From the NCBI RefSeq assembly GCF_030605225.1, contig NZ_JAUWAV010000040.1:1-37779 (forward strand): a DNA stretch of 37,779 nucleotides, in the 5' to 3' direction. A model generated the notes under the pieces. That model searched no databases, was not told the origin of the DNA, and saw nothing but the letters and a program-made list of their open reading frames with translations. A program made the translations under genes and the position numbers. Positions 1-6,554 of the stretch are shown one piece after another; within the stretch, counting starts at the first letter, position 1; each line of letters opens with the position of its first letter. Origin of the DNA: Geoalkalibacter sp. GTDB lineage: Bacteria; Desulfobacterota; Desulfuromonadia; Desulfuromonadales; Geoalkalibacteraceae.

Positions 1-510
1 CATGACGCAGTAGCCGCAGCCGATGCACCAGGAATTGTCCACCAGCACCACGCCGTCGTCGGTCTTGTAGGTGGCGCCCACCGGGCACACCTGGGTGCAG
101 GGCGGGGTCAGGCAGTGGTTGCACAGCTTGGGCACGAAAAAGGCCTTGCCCACGTTGTCGGGATCAATCTCCTTGAAGCCCGCCGCCGCCTGATCGATGC
201 GCGGGTCGGTGAAGCCGTGGAGGGCGCCCTTGGGGCTGTCGATGTAGCGCCGGTCGTCCTTGGTGAACACGTAGCGCTCGACCCAGGTGCGGGTGACGTT
301 GGCTTCCAGGGGAATGTCGTTCTCGGTCTTGCAGGCCTTGACGCAGAAGCCGCAGCCCACGCACTTGTGGGTGTCCATGAGAAACGCCCAGTGGATGTCG
401 GGATTGGCGGCGAGCACCTGTCTGGCGTCGATGAACTCCAGGGCCGAGAGGGGAACCGAGGCGCCGGCGATGATCAGGATGCTGTTCTTCAGAAAATCGC
501 GCCTGTGCAT
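1..510 (-). CDS. Tat-exported 4Fe-4S ferredoxin-like electron-transfer subunit (C-terminus beyond left edge)
   Basis: Partial gene; 170 residues are visible and the C-terminus lies outside the window. The N-terminus carries a twin-arginine motif (HRRDFLK, residues 2-8) followed by a hydrophobic stretch, so the protein is probably exported folded. Cysteine groups typical of the DmsB/NrfC/PsrB family are visible: CxxCxxCxxxC at 50-60, CxxC...CxxxCP at 130-142 and the start of a third at 162-168. Such proteins carry electrons between a quinone-reactive membrane subunit and haem or catalytic partners. The ATG directly abuts the stop codon of the tetraheme cytochrome gene upstream, so the two are co-transcribed. 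Family assignment is firm. The exact complex is inferred from neighbours and is most like a Geobacter Cbc-type menaquinol oxidoreductase. No molybdoenzyme subunit is visible. Confidence 0.85.
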   Translation of the reverse strand, partial: MHRRDFLKNSILIIAGASVPLSALEFIDARQVLAANPDIHWAFLMDTHKCVGCGFCVKACKTENDIPLEANVTRTWVERYVFTKDDRRYIDSPKGALHGFTDPRIDQAAAGFKEIDPDNVGKAFFVPKLCNHCLTPPCTQVCPVGATYKTDDGVVLVDNSWCIGCGYCVM

Positions 511-999
511 TTACATGTCCTCCAGTCTCGGGTTGTGCGGGTTGTGGCATTCCACGCAGGACTGTCCCGGGTTGTGCTGCTCGGGATCGATGCCGGGAAT
601 GCGTTTGCGGTCGCTGGTGGGGTAGATGAGATTGGTGTGGCAGCGCAGGCAGACGTCGCGCCCGCGGTCGATCTGGAGTTTTTCCGGTGCCTCGGGGTGC
701 TGGAGCGCCGGACCATGGCAGTTTTCGCAGGAGATGGTGCCGTGCATGTCCTCGGTGCGGATCGAGACGATGTCGCCGTGGCACTCCATGCAGAACTCTT
801 GCAGATGATGCGCGCCGGTGTCGCGGTACTTGGGCTCCTTGGCTTTCCACTCCTCCTGATTGGAGAGGCGGTGGAAGCTGTACATGAAGCCGTAGGCGCC
901 CGAGGCGAAATCCTTGGGGACGTAAAAGAACCGGAAGATCAGAATCCCCAGCACCAGCGCAATGACCACGAACAGTGGCCGCCAAACATGATTGTTCAC
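511..999 (-). CDS. Membrane-anchored tetraheme cytochrome c
   Basis: A 162-residue protein with one N-terminal membrane anchor (about residues 6-25) and no obvious cleavage site, then a periplasmic domain with four CXXCH haem motifs: CMECH 70-74, CENCH 91-95, CLRCH 117-121 and CVECH 148-152. I chose the GTG at 999 because AAAAGGGGC lies just upstream; a TTG at 1062 in the same frame would add 21 residues with no membrane or export character. Size and anchor recall NrfH/NapC, but the spacing and flanking residues do not match that family closely, so I call it only a cytochrome c3-like tetraheme protein. It lies between the NrfD-like gene and the second Fe-S gene and probably passes electrons within that complex. 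Confidence 0.85.
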   Translation of the reverse strand: MNNHVWRPLFVVIALVLGILIFRFFYVPKDFASGAYGFMYSFHRLSNQEEWKAKEPKYRDTGAHHLQEFCMECHGDIVSIRTEDMHGTISCENCHGPALQHPEAPEKLQIDRGRDVCLRCHTNLIYPTSDRKRIPGIDPEQHNPGQSCVECHNPHNPRLEDM

Positions 1000-1141
1000 G
1001 ATATTGCCCCTTTTGCCCTGTGATGGTGTTGCTTGGAAGGTTGGAGCAAGGCGTTGCTGCAAGGCAACCCAGCTCGATATCGTCCGCGCGAAATCGGTCG
1101 AACGCGGAAAGTTCCCATAAGTATTGAGGTTATTTTTTTTC

Positions 1142-1165
1142 TGTCAAGGACGCGCGTTAAGGATC
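1142..1165 (-). promoter_or_regulatory. Possible internal -35 element between nrfD-like and cytochrome genes
   Basis: A consensus TTGACA (minus strand, 1147-1142) lies just after the stop codon of the NrfD-like gene and is followed by an A-rich stretch. The -10 candidates 17-18 nt further on (ATACTT, TACTTA, around 1119-1124) are weak. It could give the downstream cytochrome/Fe-S pair its own start. Low confidence. Confidence 0.2.
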
Positions 1166-2476
1166 GCTGCGCGCGCTGGCCTCGGGGCCGTGCCCGGCGT
1201 CCTCCTCGGGATCGGCGGCTCTGGCTTGGACCAGGAACAGGTGATCGCCGATATGGGAGCCGCGCCCGTCCGCGGCGATGTGAAAATCGCCGTTGAGAAT
1301 GGGAATGGCGATGCGCAGCAGCAGTGTGAAGATGAACAATCCCGCCGCCCAGATTCCCAGGCTGACCATGACTTCGATACCGGTGGGCTTATATTCGTAG
1401 ATTTCATGGAGCACGTCGGGCACGAAGCCGGGAATCACCAGCCCCATGCCCTTTTCGATGTAGACGCCGATGAAGATCAGCACGCAGCCGACGACCAGCA
1501 TGAAATGATTCTTGCGCACGCTGGGAGCGAGAAAAATGAAGAAGGCGGTGAGATTGAAGAGCATTGCCGTCCAGATCCAGGGCACCAGGGCGGTGTGGCC
1601 GTCGATGCCGAAGAACAGGTATTTCATCGGCACCAGGTGCGCGCTGGCGGTGTAGAACTCCTTGAAGACCTCGGCGCCGAGGAGGAACAGGTTGATGAAC
1701 ATGGCGTAGGCGATGAGCTCGGCGATTTTGTGGATGGCCGCGTCCTTGATCTGGAATTTGGTGTAGCGGCGCACCAGCAGAAACACCAGGATCATGAAGG
1801 CCGGCCCCGAGCAGAAGGCCGAGGCGAGAAAGCGCGGGGCGAGAATCGAGGCGTTCCAGAAGATGCGCGCCCCCATGCCGCTGTAGAGAAAGGCGGTGAC
1901 GGTGTGAATGGAGATGGCCGCCGGGATGGAGAACAGTAGCAGCGGGGTAATGAAGGATTTCTTCGGCTCGCGCTTGTGATAGAGGCTGTAGAGCATGTAG
2001 CTCGCGATGACCAGGTTGAGGGTGAGATAGAGGTTGAGCACGAACACATCCCAGGCCAGCAGGCTCTGGGGAAAGTTGAGCAGCCCGATCACCGGGATCA
2101 GATGCCAGAAGCGATCCGGGCGGCCCAGATCGGCGGTGACGAAGAGCAGACACATGAGGATCGCGGAAACCGCCAGCAGCTCGCCGAGGATGGCGATTTC
2201 CTTGATGGGTTTCCAGTGGTAGACGTAGGCGGGAATGACGAGCAGCACCGCCGCGGCCGCCACGCCGACGAGGAAGGTGAAATTGGAGATATAGAAGCCC
2301 CAGGATACCTGGTCGCGCATGGCCGTGACGATCAGCCCGTTACGCATCTGATAGAGGTAGGCGAGAACCCCCATGCTGATCAGGGCGAGCAGGCTGAACA
2401 CCCAGATGTAATACGCCTTGCTGCCCTTGCCGACCAGCACCAGGCTGCCCTTGGCGAAGGAAAACACATTTCTCAT
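1157..2476 (-). CDS. NrfD/PsrC-family quinone-interacting membrane subunit
   Basis: A 439-residue polytopic protein with about ten hydrophobic segments spread from residue 20 to 395 and a short charged C-terminal tail. The pattern, including the segment ADLGRPDRFWHL and the intramembrane acidic and aromatic residues, matches the long NrfD/HmeC/DsrP group. These subunits bind menaquinol in the membrane and exchange electrons with a periplasmic four-cluster Fe-S partner, which here is encoded directly upstream with a 17-nt gap. GGGGGAA precedes the ATG at 2476. Together with the tetraheme cytochromes on each side it suggests a menaquinol:cytochrome c oxidoreductase. Direction of electron flow cannot be read from sequence. 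The family is secure; the specific complex name is not. Confidence 0.85.
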   Translation of the reverse strand: MRNVFSFAKGSLVLVGKGSKAYYIWVFSLLALISMGVLAYLYQMRNGLIVTAMRDQVSWGFYISNFTFLVGVAAAAVLLVIPAYVYHWKPIKEIAILGELLAVSAILMCLLFVTADLGRPDRFWHLIPVIGLLNFPQSLLAWDVFVLNLYLTLNLVIASYMLYSLYHKREPKKSFITPLLLFSIPAAISIHTVTAFLYSGMGARIFWNASILAPRFLASAFCSGPAFMILVFLLVRRYTKFQIKDAAIHKIAELIAYAMFINLFLLGAEVFKEFYTASAHLVPMKYLFFGIDGHTALVPWIWTAMLFNLTAFFIFLAPSVRKNHFMLVVGCVLIFIGVYIEKGMGLVIPGFVPDVLHEIYEYKPTGIEVMVSLGIWAAGLFIFTLLLRIAIPILNGDFHIAADGRGSHIGDHLFLVQARAADPEEDAGHGPEASARSDP

Positions 2477-2493
2477 GACCCGTTCCCCCGGAG

Positions 2494-3414
2494 CTAAAAG
2501 AAGTAGAAGAATTTGGGCTGGGTGTTCAACTCTTCCTTCAGGATGTAGACCCTCTTGTTTTCAATGAGTTTGCGGATTTCGCTCTCGGGGTCGAGGAGGT
2601 TGCCGAACTTGCGCGCTCCCACCGGACAGGCCTCCAGGCAGGCCGGATAGCGACCGGGTTGCTGGCGGGTGCGCTGGATGCAGTAGGTGCACTTTTCCAC
2701 GACGCCCACCGGGCGCGGCCGGTTGCCCAGGTAATGGGTCTGGGGATTGAGGGAGTCGTTGGGGATCCGCGGTTTGGCCCAGTTGAAATGCCGGGCGCCG
2801 TAGGGGCAGGCGGCCATGCAGTAGCGACAGCCGATGCACCAATTGTAATCGACGACGACGATGCCGTCCTTTTCCGTCCAGGTCGCCTGCACCGGGCAGA
2901 CCTTGGTGCAGGGCGGCTTCTCGCATTGCTGGCACTGGATGGGCATATAAAAGTGGCCGGGCTCGGGCACCTGACTGGGATTGTAGTAATGCTCGGCGTA
3001 ATGCAGGTCGGTGCCCTTTTCCTTTTTCAGGCGCACCACCCGGATCCAGTGGATCTGCGGGTCGCGCGACTGGTTGTTCTCCTCGACGCAGCCGTAGACG
3101 CAGCGCCGACAGCCGATGCAGCGCGACAGATCCAGCCCGTAGCCGTATTTCACCCCTTCGATGGGCGGGGTGACGCCGACCTTGACTTCCTGGGCGTATT
3201 CCTGGCTGTATTCGCGCTCCAGGCGGGCGAGAACCTTCTCCAGGTCGCTCCGGGTCATGCGCCGGAAATGCTTTTGGAAAAAGGCGTCCCACACCGAGGC
3301 CGCGGCATCGCGCGAGGGCAGCGCCAGCACCGCGGCGCCGGCCGCCAGGCTCTTGAGCGCCTTGCGCCGGGTCAGTTGAAAAACCTTTTTGTCGCGTTTT
3401 TTCCCATCATTCAT
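2494..3414 (-). CDS. Tat-exported four-cluster Fe-S protein (DsrO/HybA/PsrB-like)
   Basis: A 306-residue protein. A Tat-type signal (TRRKALK, residues 15-21, then an Ala-rich hydrophobic stretch ending near AAA at 37-39) indicates periplasmic location. Four cysteine groups are visible, at 99-109, 161-173, 193-203 and 242-263, as in the four [4Fe-4S] electron wires of DmsB/PsrB/HybA/DsrO proteins. I chose the ATG at 3414 because a GGGAGG ribosome site precedes it and the Tat motif then falls at the N-terminus; a longer in-frame reading to 3633 overlaps the cytochrome gene upstream. Its natural partner is the NrfD-like subunit immediately downstream. It probably carries electrons from quinol oxidation towards the tetraheme cytochrome encoded just upstream. 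Confidence 0.88.
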   Translation of the reverse strand: MNDGKKRDKKVFQLTRRKALKSLAAGAAVLALPSRDAAASVWDAFFQKHFRRMTRSDLEKVLARLEREYSQEYAQEVKVGVTPPIEGVKYGYGLDLSRCIGCRRCVYGCVEENNQSRDPQIHWIRVVRLKKEKGTDLHYAEHYYNPSQVPEPGHFYMPIQCQQCEKPPCTKVCPVQATWTEKDGIVVVDYNWCIGCRYCMAACPYGARHFNWAKPRIPNDSLNPQTHYLGNRPRPVGVVEKCTYCIQRTRQQPGRYPACLEACPVGARKFGNLLDPESEIRKLIENKRVYILKEELNTQPKFFYFF

Positions 3415-3446
3415 GGGGCTGCCTCCCTGCGGCCTGGATGAACCGC

Positions 3447-4064
3447 TTAGAGCTTGATTTCCTCGGGCCGCAGGGGCGGCGGCAAGGGCGTCAGCGGCTT
3501 GAAGCGCGGATCGTGGGGATTGTGACAGTGGGCGCAGAGCAGATACTGCTTGTCCCCGTTCCAGTAGCCGGTGCGCTTGCCGTGCAGGCCCTGGCGCCAG
3601 TCGCGGTACTTGTCGCCATGGCACTGCCCGCACAGGCGATAGGACTCGTTAAAGCCGATGACTTCCCCGGACACCAGTCGCAGGGTGTCGCGATCCTCGG
3701 GGTTGTGGCAGTCCAGGCACCAGCGCTGTCCTTCGGCGTGATTCAAGACGATGTCGGTGTGTTCGTCGGTCAGTTGCCGCCGCGCGAGGTTGGGTGTCAT
3801 CCCGGCATGACAGTCGGAGCAGGGGAAAATGCCCTCGGAAAAAGGCGGGGGAGGCACGGGAAAGGTTTCCCCCCGGGGCAGGTTCTTGACCTCGTAGGCC
3901 CGTAGCAACTCGGCGGCGGGCGTTTCAACGACCACCAGGGTGCCCGAGCGATCGAAATACTTTTCCTTGGCGGCCTGGGCGGCGGCTGCGCCGGTCAGGA
4001 GAACGGCCAGCAGAATCAGGGCGCCGGGGCGGATTACGCGCGACAGATTTGTCCAGGGGCTCAT
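3447..4064 (-). CDS. Periplasmic tetraheme cytochrome c
   Basis: First gene of the minus-strand respiratory operon. The 205-residue protein has a Sec signal peptide (basic start, hydrophobic core about 14-28, likely cleavage near AQA-A at 29-32). Four CXXCH motifs follow: CSDCH 82-86, CLDCH 116-120, CGQCH 145-149 and CAHCH 177-181, ending in a Pro-rich tail. The ATG at 4064 is preceded by AAGGATAAGG and sits about 80 nt below the expected start site of a perfect sigma-70 promoter. An upstream in-frame extension lacks signal-peptide character. It likely accepts electrons from the Fe-S protein encoded next and delivers them to the periplasmic cytochrome pool. I recognise no named cytochrome family beyond cytochrome c3-like. 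Confidence 0.87.
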   Translation of the reverse strand: MSPWTNLSRVIRPGALILLAVLLTGAAAAQAAKEKYFDRSGTLVVVETPAAELLRAYEVKNLPRGETFPVPPPPFSEGIFPCSDCHAGMTPNLARRQLTDEHTDIVLNHAEGQRWCLDCHNPEDRDTLRLVSGEVIGFNESYRLCGQCHGDKYRDWRQGLHGKRTGYWNGDKQYLLCAHCHNPHDPRFKPLTPLPPPLRPEEIKL

Positions 4065-4151
4065 GTCGACCTTATCCTTATGTCCAGGTTGCGCCAGGCT
4101 GCCGCCTCGGCTTGAACCGGCGAGCACGGAAAGTGTAAAACAGTGTTTCGG

Positions 4152-4181
4152 ATTATAGGGTTCGATTTTTTAATCTGTCAA
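4152..4181 (-). promoter_or_regulatory. Consensus sigma-70 promoter of the cytochrome/Fe-S/NrfD operon
   Basis: Reading the minus strand, TTGACA (4181-4176) is followed after 18 nt by TATAAT (4157-4152). Both hexamers are perfect. The predicted start near 4145 leaves a leader of about 80 nt to the ATG at 4064. The spacer is A/T-rich. No convincing operator overlaps it. Confidence 0.8.
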
Positions 4182-4607
4182 TAGCTTAACCCACCGCATT
4201 GCTTCAGATTGTTCCGCCAACGCGAAAAACCATCGAAAAAACGTTGCCGAAAAAGTATTTAGGCTTTATCCCGACTGTGCAAAACCTCAGGGTGTATTGA
4301 CCATTCCCGCAGAAATCCATGCCCCCGATAGACGTCAGGATCCAGCAAGGCTACGCAAGAACTCAGGTTTTCTCGCCTTGTCCTAGCTGGCCCGACTTGT
4401 TCGTAGCGACTTCCATTTTCGTCGTCTATGAAAATAAATAAAAAAGTGTTATAAAGAAAAGCAGTACAAAAACGACTGGTTGAAAAATTAAAATAAAAAG
4501 ACAAGCAATTTCGACAAACGACATTTGTCAAAAATGGGTCGCTTTGGCGCCTTGGGCTCAAGGGTGCCGAATCAGGGGTCGACCCGCGGACGAGGAGGAG
4601 ATCGGGG
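4182..4607. other. A/T-rich divergent intergenic region
   Basis: About 430 bases without a convincing gene, between divergent transcription units. The 4425-4510 part is strikingly A/T-rich compared with the GC-rich surroundings. It contains a TATAAA-like element near 4450 and an inverted repeat at 4513-4529. A minus-strand reading frame (4259-4639) crosses the region but has no recognisable domain. I compared it by eye with common riboswitch motifs, including c-di-GMP types, and found no match. Confidence 0.5.
4513..4529. repeat. Inverted repeat, possible operator
   Basis: GACAAA (4513-4518), a 5-nt spacer, then TTTGTC (4524-4529), about 80 bp upstream of the membrane-protein start at 4608. 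Arm length and position suit a dimeric regulator, but no factor can be named. Confidence 0.35.
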
Positions 4608-6467
4608 ATGAGGGAAAAGTTTGCGGAAGAGGGCGCCACCCTGGAAGAGCGGGTCGAGTTCCTGGCGGCGCAGGTGCGTCTGCTCAGCGCGCGGGTCGAT
4701 GAGCTCAGTGGCGGTGCGCACCAAGCTCGGGACGAACGGCGCCGGGAACGGGTCGCGGCAAGTCAGGATGCACCGGCGACCGCGGAACACTCCGAGGTGT
4801 TTTTTTCCTGGGTCGGCCGCTCGGCGCTGCTGCAGCGGGTATCGGCGGTTTGTTTCCTGCTGGTGGTCGCGCTGGTGCTGCGCACCCTCACCGACAGCCA
4901 GCTGCTCGATACCCGGATCGGTTCGCTGCTTGGTTTGTTCTACGCCACCCTGCTCATGGGCGCGGGCGGCTATCTCTATTTCCGCGGCAAGCCCCTGGCG
5001 CCCGTGTTTTCCCTGTGCGGCGCCATTCTCATGTTTCTGATCGTCAGCGAGGCCTATACCCGCTTTACCGTCCTGCCCGTGGCCCTGGCCTACCTGCTGG
5101 TGATCGGCACCGGAGCGCTGATGGCGGGAATCAGCTATCTCGGCCGCTCGGCGCTGCCGATTCTGGTCGGCACCTTGGGGATGTGTGTCGCCGGCGTGGC
5201 CATCGATTACCCCAATCCCGCCTACCCCGCCCTGGTCGTACTGCTGTTCAGCGCCAACGCCCTGGGGTTTGTGGCTTCGCGCCTGCAGCGCTGCTCCTGG
5301 TTGCGCTGGACCCTGTTCCTGGTCACCGCCGTCCTGGTGCAGGTCTGGGGCTACAAGCTGGGGCTGACCCTTCAGGGCATCGCCCATCCGGCCGGGGATC
5401 TGGCGCGATTCTGGTATCTGCCGGTCGTGGCGGTGTTTTTCCTGGGTTATTTCGCGACGGCGATGTTCGGCTTGCTGCGGCCGGTGGGGGATCGGGTGAC
5501 CCGATTTGATCAGGCTCTGCCCGCCGTTGCCGGAGCCTGGGCCTTTACCGCGGCGGCGCACGTGGTGGAACCTTGGTGGGGCACCCTGGCCGGCCTGGGC
5601 TCCCTCGGGCTGTTGGCCGCGGCCGCCTATCTGGGGCTGGCCCGGCGGTTTGGGGAGCGCGGCGGTCTGACCGCCGTCGGATCCCTGGGGCTTTTCCTGG
5701 GCGGCGCCCTCCTGTCCTGGCTTTCCCTGGGTGCCTTGAGCGATCTTCCCCTCATCGGACTGGCCGTGTTGGGCGGCCTTGGTCTTTGGGCCGCGCGGCT
5801 CTCCCAGCGCTGGCAGCAAGGCGGGTTACGGTTGCTGTCCTACCTTCTGCAGTTTTTTGTTTGCCTCGAGTTCGGACGCTGGCTGCTCGCCGACGCGGGC
5901 CGGGCCACCCATGGCGGCGGGTTGCTGCTGGCCGTCCTGCTTGGCCTGTTGAGCCTCTGGCATTATCGCTGGTCGTTGCTGCATCCGCCGCCGGCGCACT
6001 CACGCTTCTTTTCCCGGCTTGACGCAGGCAATCGTCTCTGCGTGTTCCTGCTGCTCACCGGCCTGGTGCATGGTTTTTACGCGGCGCGGGGGCTTTATGC
6101 CCTGGTCATGCCCCAGTACGCCGGAACCGACCTGGCCGGCTTCATGGGCATGCAGTCGGTTCTGATCAACGGCGGCGCGGTGCTGGTCATGATTCTCGCC
6201 CTGGTGCGCCGTGACCGCGAGGTGCGCAATCTCGCCGTGCTGATTACGCTCATCGGCGCGCTCAAGGTGTTTCTCTTCGATCTGCTTGGCGCCGCCGGTC
6301 TGGGGATCAGCGGTGTTCCCCTGGTGCTCAGTGTCTTTTCCTTCGGCGCCGCCGTCGCCGTCGAATCCCTACTGCTTGGGCGCTGGCCCAAGGAATCCCG
6401 GCAAGCCGAGAGTCCCGGTCGAGTGACCGCGCCGAATCTGGTGGAGTCGCCTTCCGCCCGGCATTGA
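4608..6467 (+). CDS. DUF2339-like multi-pass membrane protein
   Basis: A 619-residue protein. The N-terminal 60 residues are charged, with a short coiled-coil-like leucine heptad stretch (about 13-34), then roughly fifteen hydrophobic segments to about residue 595 and a short polar tail. A coiled-coil head, many membrane spans and a C-terminal LKVFLFD-type segment followed by two helices resemble DUF2339 predicted membrane proteins, whose function is unknown to me. GAGGAGGAG precedes the ATG at a good distance. It is transcribed alone, divergent from the cytochrome operon and convergent with the CbcL-like gene, with a shared terminator at 6488-6524. A cell-envelope role is only a guess. The reading frame and membrane topology are secure; the family label is moderate. 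Confidence 0.7.
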   Translation: MREKFAEEGATLEERVEFLAAQVRLLSARVDELSGGAHQARDERRRERVAASQDAPATAEHSEVFFSWVGRSALLQRVSAVCFLLVVALVLRTLTDSQLLDTRIGSLLGLFYATLLMGAGGYLYFRGKPLAPVFSLCGAILMFLIVSEAYTRFTVLPVALAYLLVIGTGALMAGISYLGRSALPILVGTLGMCVAGVAIDYPNPAYPALVVLLFSANALGFVASRLQRCSWLRWTLFLVTAVLVQVWGYKLGLTLQGIAHPAGDLARFWYLPVVAVFFLGYFATAMFGLLRPVGDRVTRFDQALPAVAGAWAFTAAAHVVEPWWGTLAGLGSLGLLAAAAYLGLARRFGERGGLTAVGSLGLFLGGALLSWLSLGALSDLPLIGLAVLGGLGLWAARLSQRWQQGGLRLLSYLLQFFVCLEFGRWLLADAGRATHGGGLLLAVLLGLLSLWHYRWSLLHPPPAHSRFFSRLDAGNRLCVFLLLTGLVHGFYAARGLYALVMPQYAGTDLAGFMGMQSVLINGGAVLVMILALVRRDREVRNLAVLITLIGALKVFLFDLLGAAGLGISGVPLVLSVFSFGAAVAVESLLLGRWPKESRQAESPGRVTAPNLVESPSARH

Positions 6468-6487
6468 CCAGCGGCGCAATAGGCAGC

Positions 6488-6524
6488 AAAAAAAAGGCTG
6501 CCCCGTGGGGGGGCAGCCTTTTTT
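6488..6524. terminator. Bidirectional rho-independent terminator
   Basis: A nine-base GC stem, GGCTGCCCC (6496-6504) with GGGGCAGCC (6510-6518), is flanked by an A-run (6488-6495) and a T-run (6519-6524), so it works on both strands. It lies between the convergent DUF2339-like and CbcL-like genes. Confidence 0.9.
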
Positions 6525-6554
6525 AACCATCGGCAAGGATACCGAAGAGAGTGC

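Noticed and set aside
511-999. NrfH/NapC-type quinol dehydrogenase cytochrome
   Set aside because: Size, anchor and four hemes fit, but spacing and flanking residues do not, and no NrfA or NapA gene is adjacent, so only a generic tetraheme call is made.
4259-4639. Minus-strand frame of 126 codons in the A/T-rich gap
   Set aside because: It begins inside the plus-strand membrane-protein gene, has no ribosome site and no family resemblance. A pseudogene remnant cannot be excluded but cannot be supported.
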